From positions 1 through 64,000 of the forward strand of contig JADJAS010000007.1 of NCBI GenBank assembly GCA_016704145.1: DNA of 64,000 nt. The letters are read 5' to 3'. This DNA is from Rhodocyclaceae bacterium. GTDB taxonomy: Bacteria; Pseudomonadota; Gammaproteobacteria; Burkholderiales; Rhodocyclaceae. Positions 36,379 to 44,336 of the stretch are shown in pieces (the stretch's first letter is position 1; each line of letters opens with the position of its first letter). The notes beneath the pieces are model-generated. The model saw only the letters and a program-made list of their open reading frames with translations. It did not search any database and was not told the DNA's origin. Both the position numbers and the translations under genes were made by a program.

Positions 36379-37389
36379 ATGACATCGGAACTCGATCGCA
36401 TCCTTGAGCAAAGTCAGCGGTGGCGGCACGCCGACCAGGGCGTCGCCCTGGCCACCGTCGTCGCCACCTGGGGCTCGTCGCCCCGCCCCGTCGGCAGCCA
36501 TTTGGCCGTCAATGAATCCGGTGAATTCGCCGGCTCGGTCTCCGGTGGCTGCATCGAAGGCGCGGTGATCCAGGAAGCGCTGGCGGCCATCGGCGACGGT
36601 CAGCCACGCCTGCTGGAGTTCGGTGTCAGCGACGAGCAGGCCTGGGAAGTCGGACTGGCCTGCGGCGGCCGCGTGCAGGTGCACGTGGAAAAGCTCGATC
36701 CCGCCATCTTCGACCGTCTGATGCGCGAACGCGCCGCCCGGCAACCCGTCGCGCGCGTGATCCGCTTGTCGGACAAGACCACGGCCCTGGTCACCGCCGA
36801 CGATGTCATCGGCAATTCGGCCGTGGCGGACAGCCACCGCGCAGCGCTTGCCGCCCGTTTCGCCAACGGCCAAAGCGGCGCCATCGACGAACGCGGCGAC
36901 GTGTTCGCCCGCGTCTATGTGCCGGCGCCGCGCCTGCTGATCATCGGCGCGGTGCACATCGCCCAGGCGCTGGCGCCGATGGCCACGATGGCCGGCTTCG
37001 ATGTCACGGTCGTCGATCCACGCCGCGCCTTCGCCAGCGAAGCCCGCTTTCCCGGCGTCGCCTTGACCGATGACTGGCCGGATGACGCCTTGACCCGTCT
37101 TGCCCCCGACGCCCAGACCGCGGTGGTGACCTTGAGCCATGACCCCAAGATCGACGATCCGGCCCTGGCGGTGGCGCTCGCCAGCCCGGCGTTCTACATC
37201 GGCTCGCTGGGCAGCAAGCGCACACACGAGATGCGCGTCGCACGCCTGACGGAACTCGGGCTGGCTGATCGGATCGGGCGCATCCATGCGCCGATCGGCC
37301 TGGATCTGGGCGGCCGCTATCCATCCGAAATCGCCGTGGCGATCCTCGCTCAAATCATCCAGGTTCGCTACAAGGGGCAAGCGCGGTGA
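36379..37389 (+). CDS. xdhC: XdhC/CoxF family molybdenum cofactor insertion protein
   Basis: 336 residues. The N-terminal XdhC/CoxI domain has VATWGSSPRPVGSHLAV and GSVSGGCIEGAV. The C-terminal Rossmann-like domain has LIIGAVHIAQALAPMA and YIGSLGSKRTHEMR. XdhC binds the molybdenum cofactor, protects its sulfurated form and inserts it into xanthine dehydrogenase-type enzymes, receiving sulfur through a cysteine desulfurase. A NifS-like desulfurase is encoded two genes further on. It overlaps the next gene by four bases (GTGA). Confidence 0.92.
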   Translation: MTSELDRILEQSQRWRHADQGVALATVVATWGSSPRPVGSHLAVNESGEFAGSVSGGCIEGAVIQEALAAIGDGQPRLLEFGVSDEQAWEVGLACGGRVQVHVEKLDPAIFDRLMRERAARQPVARVIRLSDKTTALVTADDVIGNSAVADSHRAALAARFANGQSGAIDERGDVFARVYVPAPRLLIIGAVHIAQALAPMATMAGFDVTVVDPRRAFASEARFPGVALTDDWPDDALTRLAPDAQTAVVTLSHDPKIDDPALAVALASPAFYIGSLGSKRTHEMRVARLTELGLADRIGRIHAPIGLDLGGRYPSEIAVAILAQIIQVRYKGQAR

Positions 37390-39017
37390 TCTTTGGCGAA
37401 ATCCCCAGCGCGGAGGCCGAAGGCGTCCGGCTGGCACACACGCTCAAACTGCCGCAACTGACGCTGAAGAAAGGGCGCGTGCTCTCGGCCACCGACGTCG
37501 CCACGCTAGTCGCCTCGAGCGTTGCGCGGATTGTCGGGGCGCGAGTCGGTGCGGACGAGGTCGACGAAGACCAGGCCGCCGCCGCCGCCGCCGCCTTGGT
37601 CGCGGGCGACCACGTCGTCGCCAAACCGCCCTATACGGGTCGATGCAATCTGTATGCGCGCGCGGCCGGCCTGCTCAAGGTCGATGGCGACTGCGTCACC
37701 CGCTTGAATCGGGTCAGCGAGACGCTGACCATCGCGACGCTGCCACCGTGGACGGTGGTCGCCAAGGACCAGCGCATCGCCACGGTCAAGGTCATCCCGT
37801 TCGCCGTCGCCAACCAGGTCATCGCCGATTGGCGGGCTGCGACCGGCGTTGCGCCACCACTGACTTTGCTGCCCTTCCGACCCCGCCGCACGGCCCTGAT
37901 CCTGAGCGTGTCGCCCAGCACCGGCGAACGCCAGATCGACATGGCGTCGGCCGCCAGTCGCACCCGGGTCGAGTCTCTGGGCAGCAAGCTGGCGCTGGAG
38001 TTGCGTTGCGCCCACGAGGTGCACGCCCTGCGGCAATCCATCGCCCAGGCGCTGGCGGCGGGCTGCGACCTGCTGCTCATCCTCGGCGCCACCATCAGCA
38101 AGGACCGCGCCGACATCGTGCCGACCGCCATCGCCGCCGCCGGCGGCGCCATCGAGCATTTCGGCATGCCGGTCGAGCCGGGCAACATGCTGCTCACCGC
38201 GCGCATCGGCCAGGTGCCGGTGCTCAATCTCCCCGGCTGTGCCCGTTCGCGAGCGCCAAACGGCATCGATTTCGTCCTGCCACGTCTCATGGCCGACCTG
38301 CCGGTCACCGGCGCCGACATCATGGCCATGGGTGTCGGCGGCTTGATTCATGCGGTCGAGGACGACGAAGCGCCGCCCGAGGCCGCGCAGGAAGCGCCGC
38401 CAAGCATGCCGCCGCCGCGCATCGCCGTGCTGGTGCTCGCCGCCGGTCGCTCGACCCGGATGGGGCCGCGCAACAAGTTGCTGTGCGAAATCGATGGCGT
38501 GCCGCTGGTGCGACGCGCGGTCAACGCGGCTTGCGCATCCCGCGCCGCCCAGGTTTTGGTGGTGACCGGACACGAAGCGGCCGGCGTGGCGGCCGCCCTG
38601 GTCGATCGTCCGGTATCCGTGGTGCACAACCCGGATCACGCCCTCGGCATGTCCACCTCCTTGCGCTGCGGCCTGCGCGCGCTGCCCACCGACACCGATG
38701 CCGTGATCGTCATGCTGGCCGACATGCCCCGCCTCACCGGCGAGGATGTCGACCGATTGATTTGCGCCTTCGATCCGGCCGCGCCGGCGGTGCTGGTTCC
38801 CGAATACAACGGCAGACGCGGCAATCCGATACTTTGGCCGCGCGGCTACTTTGCCGAAATGATGTCGATCGTCGGCGACACCGGCGCCCGCGCTCTGCTC
38901 GAACAGCATGCCGACGCCGTTCGGCCGGTGCCCTTCGCCGACAACGGCATCTTCGACGACATCGACACACCCGAACAGTTGCAGCTTGCCGGGACACCGG
39001 AACCGAAGCGATCATGA
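37386..39017 (+). CDS. Molybdopterin-binding domain fused to MocA-type cytidylyltransferase
   Basis: 543 residues from a GTG start overlapping the xdhC stop. Residues 1 to about 335 resemble the MoeA/MogA-like molybdopterin-binding domain (AGCDLLLILGATISKDRADI, FGMPVEPGNMLL). Residues about 340-540 are a nucleotidyltransferase of the MocA/MobA type (LVLAAGRSTRMGPRNKLL, MLADMPRLTGEDVD, GRRGNPILWP). The fusion would carry molybdenum-molybdopterin to its conversion into the cytosine dinucleotide form used by xanthine oxidase-family hydroxylases. This is a single-gene private supply for the adjacent enzyme. Confidence 0.85.
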   Translation: MIFGEIPSAEAEGVRLAHTLKLPQLTLKKGRVLSATDVATLVASSVARIVGARVGADEVDEDQAAAAAAALVAGDHVVAKPPYTGRCNLYARAAGLLKVDGDCVTRLNRVSETLTIATLPPWTVVAKDQRIATVKVIPFAVANQVIADWRAATGVAPPLTLLPFRPRRTALILSVSPSTGERQIDMASAASRTRVESLGSKLALELRCAHEVHALRQSIAQALAAGCDLLLILGATISKDRADIVPTAIAAAGGAIEHFGMPVEPGNMLLTARIGQVPVLNLPGCARSRAPNGIDFVLPRLMADLPVTGADIMAMGVGGLIHAVEDDEAPPEAAQEAPPSMPPPRIAVLVLAAGRSTRMGPRNKLLCEIDGVPLVRRAVNAACASRAAQVLVVTGHEAAGVAAALVDRPVSVVHNPDHALGMSTSLRCGLRALPTDTDAVIVMLADMPRLTGEDVDRLICAFDPAAPAVLVPEYNGRRGNPILWPRGYFAEMMSIVGDTGARALLEQHADAVRPVPFADNGIFDDIDTPEQLQLAGTPEPKRS

Positions 39018-40231
39018 GTTTCGACCCCAAGGCGCTGCGCGCGGAGTTTCCGCTGCTGATGCTGGCGCAGCCGCCCTTGCATTACCTCGACAACGCGGCG
39101 ACCAGCCAGATCCACCGTTCGGCGTTGAAGGCGATGTCCGATCACGACATGTTCCAGCGGGCCAACATCATGCGCGGCACGCATCGCCTCGCCGAGGCCG
39201 CCACCGCGGCGTACGAAGATGCCCGCGCCCGTGCCGCCCACTTCCTCAACGCCGCCACGCCGGACGAAGTGGTGTTCACCTCCGGCGCCACGGCGGCGCT
39301 CAACCTCGTCGCACACAGTTTCGGCGATACGCTGCGGCCCGGCGACGAAGTGATGCTGTCGCTGGCCGAACATCACAGCAATCTGGTGCCCTGGCAGTTG
39401 CTGCGCGAACGCCGCGGCATTGTCCTGAGGTTCCTGCCGCTGACCGCCGACGGCCGCATCGACCTCGCGGCGTTGGCTGACATGTTGACGCCGCGTTGCC
39501 GACTGATCGCCCTCACCCACTGCTCGAACGTGACCGGCGCCATCACCGACGTCGCCACGGTCGTCGCCGCCGCCCATGGCGTCGGCGCCAGGGTGTTGCT
39601 CGATGGCGCCCAGCAGGTGCAGCACGGCCCTGTCGACGTCCAGGGACTCGATATCGATTTCTACGCATTCTCGGGTCACAAGTGCTATGGCCCCAACGGC
39701 ATCGGCGTCCTGTGGGCGCGCGGGGAAGTCCTGGCGGCGATGCCGCCGTTCCTTGGCGGGGGCGGCATGGTGGGCGAAGTGACGCCGGAGGGCAGTACGT
39801 TTGCCCGGCCGCCGCAGCGGTTCGAGGCCGGCACGCCGGCCATCGCCCAGGCGGTGGGACTCGGCGCCGTGCTCGCCTGGCTGTCGATGCTGCCATGGCG
39901 GGCGATCCGCGCCCATGAAAACGAACTGCTGCGGCGCCTGCTCGCCGGTCTGCGCGGGAGATCCGATATCCGCATTCTCGGTCCCGTCGACCTCGATGCA
40001 CGACAGCCCGTGGTCAGCTTCGACATCGCCGGACTGCATCCCCACGATGTCTGCCAGGTACTGGATCGGCATGGCGTCGCCTTGCGGGGCGGCCACCACT
40101 GCGCGCAACCGCTGATCCGTCATTTCGGTCTGGACGGCGCCAACCGTGCCAGCATCGCCATGTACACCACCCAGGCCGACATCGACGCCCTGCTCGACGG
40201 GCTGAACGATGTTGTCGCGGTGCTGCGATGA
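39014..40231 (+). CDS. sufS: Cysteine desulfurase, SufS/CsdA type
   Basis: 405 residues from ATG 39014, overlapping the previous stop. The PLP-binding Lys is in FSGHKCYGPNG, and the cofactor contacts are in DGAQQVQHG and AEHHSNLVPW. The active-site Cys is in RGGHHCAQP (near residue 363), the type II (SufS) position. Persulfide sulfur made here could go to Fe-S assembly through the SufU-like protein next door or, given the operon, to the molybdenum cofactor through XdhC, as NifS4 does in Rhodobacter capsulatus. The second role is inferred from context. Confidence 0.88.
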   Translation: MSFDPKALRAEFPLLMLAQPPLHYLDNAATSQIHRSALKAMSDHDMFQRANIMRGTHRLAEAATAAYEDARARAAHFLNAATPDEVVFTSGATAALNLVAHSFGDTLRPGDEVMLSLAEHHSNLVPWQLLRERRGIVLRFLPLTADGRIDLAALADMLTPRCRLIALTHCSNVTGAITDVATVVAAAHGVGARVLLDGAQQVQHGPVDVQGLDIDFYAFSGHKCYGPNGIGVLWARGEVLAAMPPFLGGGGMVGEVTPEGSTFARPPQRFEAGTPAIAQAVGLGAVLAWLSMLPWRAIRAHENELLRRLLAGLRGRSDIRILGPVDLDARQPVVSFDIAGLHPHDVCQVLDRHGVALRGGHHCAQPLIRHFGLDGANRASIAMYTTQADIDALLDGLNDVVAVLR

Positions 40232-40653
40232 ACGTGGAACTCTATCAGCAAGCCATCAAGGATCTGGCGCGCGCCGGCCACGGCAGTGGCCGCCTTTCCG
40301 CCGCCAGCGCCTCGACCAGGCTGGACAATCCGCTTTGCGGCGATCGGATCACCCTCGATGTGCGGCTGGCGGACGGCAAGATCATCGCGATCGGCCACGA
40401 CACCCGAGGCTGCCTCTTGTGTCGGGCGGCGGCCTCCTGGCTGGCAGCCGAAGTACCCGGCAGTTCACCCGTGCAATTCGCGGCTGCCCACCGTGAGCTG
40501 CTCGCCCTGCTGCAAGGGGCGGCGACCACACCCGCCATCCGGACGAGCCTGCTGCCGTTTTCGCCCGTGCGGGAGCACAAGAGCCGCCATGGCTGCGTGC
40601 TGCTGCCCTTCGAGACACTCCGGCGGGCATTGACCGAGGCCGCGGCAAACTAG
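40228..40653 (+). CDS. sufU: SufU/NifU-like sulfur acceptor protein
   Basis: 141 residues starting inside the sufS stop (ATGA). The three conserved cysteines of the SufU fold are in NPLCGDRI, TRGCLLCRAAAS and the C-terminal RHGCVLLPFETL. SufU accepts persulfide from SufS-type desulfurases, usually through zinc-dependent ligand exchange. Here the SufS-SufU pair closes the molybdenum hydroxylase maturation operon. A terminator-like hairpin follows. It could serve the Fe-S clusters of CoxS or sulfuration of the cofactor. Confidence 0.85.
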   Translation: MNVELYQQAIKDLARAGHGSGRLSAASASTRLDNPLCGDRITLDVRLADGKIIAIGHDTRGCLLCRAAASWLAAEVPGSSPVQFAAAHRELLALLQGAATTPAIRTSLLPFSPVREHKSRHGCVLLPFETLRRALTEAAAN

Positions 40654-40690
40654 CTCGTCCGCGCCCAATCGCGAGGCGTCAGACAACAGA

Positions 40691-40711
40691 GGCCGAACGA
40701 GCGGCCATTTT
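40691..40711 (+). terminator. Candidate terminator after the hydroxylase maturation operon
   Basis: GGCCG-AACGAG-CGGCC followed by ATTTT, 37 bp after the sufU-like stop. The five-pair stem is GC-only, but the T-run is short, so termination may be partial. It separates the maturation operon from the korA promoter. Confidence 0.4.
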
Positions 40712-40729
40712 GGTAAGCAATCAAATTGT

Positions 40730-40758
40730 TTGACTTCCACCTAAATGGTCTTTACACT
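40730..40758 (+). promoter_or_regulatory. sigma70-type promoter for korAB
   Basis: TTGACT, a 17-base spacer, then TACACT, matching the -35/-10 consensus with ideal spacing. It lies 65 bp before the korA start, whose ribosome site is AAGGAGAG. The promoter suggests that korAB, the ferritin-like gene and ferredoxin form a unit separate from the upstream operon. Confidence 0.6.
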
Positions 40759-40823
40759 GGCCTGGTCGCGTGCGGAGAGCGGGATAACGATCTCCGCAAC
40801 GTCCACTCGGAAGGAGAGAAGAC

Positions 40824-42563
40824 ATGGCAGCGCCAAGCGTGTCCTTGGTCATCGCCGGCAGCGGTGGTGCCGGCGTGGTGACCGCGGGATCGTTATTGCT
40901 CGAGGCCGCCGCCAATGCCGGCTGGTACGCATTGATGACCCGTTCGGCCGGCCCCCAGATTCGCGGTGGCGAAGCCGCGGCCATGATCCGCTTCGCCACC
41001 GAGCCGATCGCGTCCCACGACGACAGTTTCCACTTGCTGGTCGCCATCGACTGGGAGAACATTTCGAGGTTCGCGGCGGAAATTCCGCTCATGGCGAATA
41101 GCCTGCTGATAGGCGATCCCGCGCTTGGCGAGGCACCGGCCGCGCTGCTGTGCAACTCCCCGCGCCAAGCCGGGCTGGCAATGAGTGAAATCGCCTCGGC
41201 GATCGAGGGCGGCCGCTCCAACATGGTGGCCTTGGGCGCCATTGCCGGCATGATCGGCCTGCCGGTCGCCGCGATGGAATCGGTGGTATCCAGACAATTG
41301 AGGCGCAAGGGTCAAGCCGCTATCGACGCCAGCATGGCGGCGTTCAACGCCGGCTTCGCTGCGGCGACCGGCCTGCCCGCCGTACCGCGCCTGCCCGGCG
41401 TCGACGCGGCGCCCAACGGCGAGCGTTGGAGCATCACGGGCAACGAAGCCACCGGTCTGGGCGCGATTCGGGGCGGTGTGCGTTTTGTCGCCGCGTATCC
41501 GATCACCCCGGCCACCGAGGTTCTCGAATGGCTGGCGCCATCGCTGGCGAAAGTCGGTGGCGTCCTCGTCCAGGCCGAGGATGAACTCGCTTCGATCAAC
41601 CAGATCATCGGGGCCTCTTACGGAGGGGTTCCGGCCCTGACCGCAACCTCGGGACCCGGCCTGTCGCTGATGATCGAATCCATCGGCCTGGCCGTCGCCG
41701 CCGAAGTGCCCGTGGTCGTCGTCGACGTGATGCGCGTGGGTCCGTCCACCGGCATCGCGACGAAATCGGAGCAAAGCGACCTGAACATCGCTGTCTATGG
41801 CATGCACGGCGACGCACCACACGTGGTCGTCGCCGCCAATTCCGTGGCGGATTGCCTGTTCACCACGCAATGGGCGGTCCACCTCGCCGAATCGATGCAA
41901 ACGCCAACCCTGGTGCTTACCGATCAACTGCTGGGTCAGTCGAGGGCAATCCTTCCCCGTCCGGCTGAACTCGCTTTCATCGGTCAGCGCCAGACAGCCG
42001 TCGTCGCCGAGGAAGGGCAGCGCTACCAGCGCTACGCGCTCACCGGTTCCGGTGTTTCTCCCATGGCGATTCCCGGCACCCCCGGCCTCGCCTACACCGC
42101 CGACGGCTTGGAGCACAACGAACTCGGCACACCATCCTCGCAGGCGTCAGATCATCAGGCGCAAATGGACAAGCGCCTGCGCAAGGTCGCGAGATTCGAC
42201 TACGGCAGTCATTGGGCCGACATCGTGGATGCCGAAGCGGGCGGTGGCAATATCGCCATCATCACCTGGGGTTCTTCCACGGGGCCGGCGCGCGAAGCCC
42301 TCGACCGCTTTTCCGCCATGGGCGGCAAGGCCCGCCTGATCTCGCTGCGGCTGATCGCGCCGGCGCAACCCGACAAGCTGGCAGCGGCCCTGGCCGGCAT
42401 CGAACGCGCCCTGGTGGTTGAACAAAGCCATGGCGGCCAGTTCCATCGGATGCTGCGTGCTTTCTACGATCTCCCGCGCGAGACTCTGGCGTTGCATCAG
42501 CCGGGGCCCCTCCCGATCGGCCCCGGTCGTATTCTCGATCAACTCAACGCCTGGAGAACGTGA
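40824..42563 (+). CDS. korA: 2-oxoacid:ferredoxin oxidoreductase, fused gamma-alpha subunit (KorA)
   Basis: 579 residues. Residues 1 to about 180 are the gamma domain (GSGGAGVVTAGSLLLEA, TRSAGPQIRGGEAA). From about 200 the alpha (PP/transketolase-like) domain follows (GVRFVAAYPITPATEVLEWL, GGVPALTATSGPGLSLM, KSEQSDLNIAVYG). This two-subunit form is typical of bacterial 2-oxoglutarate:ferredoxin oxidoreductase. In Thauera-type degraders that enzyme reduces the ferredoxin used by benzoyl-CoA reductase, linking the TCA cycle to dearomatisation. The ferredoxin gene nearby supports that use. Another 2-oxoacid is possible. Confidence 0.88.
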   Translation: MAAPSVSLVIAGSGGAGVVTAGSLLLEAAANAGWYALMTRSAGPQIRGGEAAAMIRFATEPIASHDDSFHLLVAIDWENISRFAAEIPLMANSLLIGDPALGEAPAALLCNSPRQAGLAMSEIASAIEGGRSNMVALGAIAGMIGLPVAAMESVVSRQLRRKGQAAIDASMAAFNAGFAAATGLPAVPRLPGVDAAPNGERWSITGNEATGLGAIRGGVRFVAAYPITPATEVLEWLAPSLAKVGGVLVQAEDELASINQIIGASYGGVPALTATSGPGLSLMIESIGLAVAAEVPVVVVDVMRVGPSTGIATKSEQSDLNIAVYGMHGDAPHVVVAANSVADCLFTTQWAVHLAESMQTPTLVLTDQLLGQSRAILPRPAELAFIGQRQTAVVAEEGQRYQRYALTGSGVSPMAIPGTPGLAYTADGLEHNELGTPSSQASDHQAQMDKRLRKVARFDYGSHWADIVDAEAGGGNIAIITWGSSTGPAREALDRFSAMGGKARLISLRLIAPAQPDKLAAALAGIERALVVEQSHGGQFHRMLRAFYDLPRETLALHQPGPLPIGPGRILDQLNAWRT

Positions 42564-43408
42564 TGGAAGCCGCCGTTGCCGAGAAAAGGAAGCTGGCCGC
42601 AAAAGACTACAAGTCGGACATCAAGCCGATCTGGTGCCCCGGTTGCGGCGACTATTCGGTGCTCAACGCGCTGACGCGCGCGCTGGCCGAGCTGGCCTTG
42701 CGGCCCGAGGAGGTGGCAGTGGTTTCGGGCATCGGCTGTTCGTCGCGAATACCCGCCTATACCAGCGTCTATGGCTTTCATGGCGTCCATGGCCGCGCGC
42801 TGCCGGTCGCCACTGGCCTTAAACTTGCCCGCCCCGAGTTGACCGTTCTCGTCACCAGCGGCGACGGCGACGGTTTCTCCATCGGTGGCAACCATTTCCT
42901 GCACGCATGTCGGCGCAACGTCGATATCACGTACATCGTCATGGACAATCAGGTGTACGGCATGACCAAGGGGCAAGCCTCGCCCACCACCGCACCCGAC
43001 TGGGAAGGCAGCAAACTGACTCCGGAGGGCACCGGCATCAACCCGTTCCAGCCGCTGGTGGTCGGCCTGGCGTCTGGAGCAAATTTCATTGCCCGCGTCT
43101 CCGCCAGTGACCCGATCAACATGGCGAAGATCATCGTTGAGGCGGTGCGTCACCCGGGATTTTCCCTCGTGCAGATCCTGAGCCCGTGTGTCACTTTCCG
43201 TCCCGAGCAGCAGGAATGGCGTGATATCGTGCGCACAGCCGTGGTCGACTATACCGACGATGCCGCGAGGGCAGCCCGGCGGCTCATGACAGATGACGGT
43301 TTCAACGTCGGCAAGGTACTGTACAAGGGCAGCCGCCCACCGTTCAAACCGGAGTTCGAAGTCACTGACGGCTCGATCGCCGAACTGGAAGCGAGCTTCG
43401 TAATATGA
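42563..43408 (+). CDS. korB: 2-oxoacid:ferredoxin oxidoreductase, beta subunit (KorB)
   Basis: 281 residues from ATG 42563; a GTG one codon earlier overlaps the korA stop. IWCPGCGDYSVLNAL carries Fe-S-binding cysteines, and GDGDGFSIGGNHFLHA followed by MDNQVYGMTKGQ forms the thiamine diphosphate site. With KorA it oxidises 2-oxoglutarate to succinyl-CoA and CO2 while reducing ferredoxin. The 3' end overlaps the ferritin-like gene by four bases. Confidence 0.9.
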   Translation: MEAAVAEKRKLAAKDYKSDIKPIWCPGCGDYSVLNALTRALAELALRPEEVAVVSGIGCSSRIPAYTSVYGFHGVHGRALPVATGLKLARPELTVLVTSGDGDGFSIGGNHFLHACRRNVDITYIVMDNQVYGMTKGQASPTTAPDWEGSKLTPEGTGINPFQPLVVGLASGANFIARVSASDPINMAKIIVEAVRHPGFSLVQILSPCVTFRPEQQEWRDIVRTAVVDYTDDAARAARRLMTDDGFNVGKVLYKGSRPPFKPEFEVTDGSIAELEASFVI

Positions 43409-43938
43409 CGGATTCCCGAAATATCGGCAGCGCGGTGCTGACCATGCCCGCATTGCTCGCCCACGCCCTGGCGATGGAAAGCGAGGCCTGCGAACGCTAT
43501 GGCCAACTGGCGGACCAGATGGAGAATTGCAACAACGCGCCAGTCGCCCGCCTGTTTCGGCGGCTGGAGGACATCGAGCGAGCCCATGTACGGGAAATCG
43601 AGGCCATCTGCCGGGATTTCACCCTGCCGCGACTGGCACCATGGGAATACGCCTGGCGGGACAACGAAAGCCCGGAAACGATCGATATTGGCAGCGTCAG
43701 CTACCAGATGTCGCCGCGGGATGCCGTGGCGCTCGCGATCGAACATGAGCGCCGCGCGGCCGACTTTTATGAAGGTGTCGCCGATGCCTCGCCGGACGCG
43801 GAGGTAAAGCGCGTTGCCCGACAGTTCGCCGGCGAGGAGTTGGAGCATGTGCGATGGCTACGGGAGTGGTTGGCCGAAAAGGGTTCGAGCGCCGAGCGGG
43901 GCGTCGACGATCCCGACCCGCCCAACAGCCTGGAGTGA
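43405..43938 (+). CDS. Ferritin-like/rubrerythrin-type diiron protein
   Basis: 177 residues, four-helix-bundle pattern. Glu and ExxH elements that could bind two irons occur in ESEACERYGQL, EDIERAHVREIE, EHERRAADFYE and EELEHVRWL. No rubredoxin-type Cys pair is present, so it is not a full rubrerythrin. It is translationally coupled to korB and precedes the ferredoxin gene by 61 bp. A role in oxygen or peroxide protection, or in iron supply for the oxygen-sensitive ferredoxin system, is inferred from context only. Confidence 0.75.
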   Translation: MTDSRNIGSAVLTMPALLAHALAMESEACERYGQLADQMENCNNAPVARLFRRLEDIERAHVREIEAICRDFTLPRLAPWEYAWRDNESPETIDIGSVSYQMSPRDAVALAIEHERRAADFYEGVADASPDAEVKRVARQFAGEELEHVRWLREWLAEKGSSAERGVDDPDPPNSLE

Positions 43939-43999
43939 CGCATGTTCCCGAGTTCCGCAAATTCACGACCGCCAACGACAAGCGAAAAGGAGTAACAAG

Positions 44000-44257
44000 A
44001 TGGCACTGTTGATCAACGACCTCTGCATCGTCTGCGATCTTTGCATACCCGTTTGCCCCAACAAGGCCATCTCGCGCGGTGACGAGATATTCACCATCGA
44101 TCCCGCCCTGTGCACGGAATGCGTCGGCCATCACGCAACTTCGCAGTGCGTCAAGGTCTGCCCCGTCCGGGCGATCATTCCCGATCCCGATCGTCGGGAA
44201 AGCAAGGAGCAGCTGCAGGGGAAATGTGATGAAATCAAGGCCCGCAAGGCGGCCTGA
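44000..44257 (+). CDS. fdx: 2[4Fe-4S] ferredoxin, Allochromatium/YfhL type
   Basis: 85 residues from ATG 44000 with AAAAGGAG upstream. The cluster motifs are CIVCDLCIPVCP and CTECVGHHATSQCVKVCP. The eight-residue insertion between the second and third cysteines of the second motif, and the C-terminal helical tail, define the Allochromatium vinosum-type ferredoxin. In Thauera aromatica this type donates electrons to benzoyl-CoA reductase. Position after korAB fits the same role. Confidence 0.92.
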   Translation: MALLINDLCIVCDLCIPVCPNKAISRGDEIFTIDPALCTECVGHHATSQCVKVCPVRAIIPDPDRRESKEQLQGKCDEIKARKAA

Positions 44258-44336
44258 CGCATGAACAATCCGGCCATCGCGCCGGTCTGCGCCGAGAGCC
44301 GCTACTGACGACACGCACCCACCCGTCAGGGATGTC

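Noticed and set aside
37506..38909. Long open frame on the minus strand (467 residues)
   Set aside because: It is an antisense shadow of the molybdopterin-binding/MocA fusion in high-GC DNA; it has no family similarity and no ribosome site.
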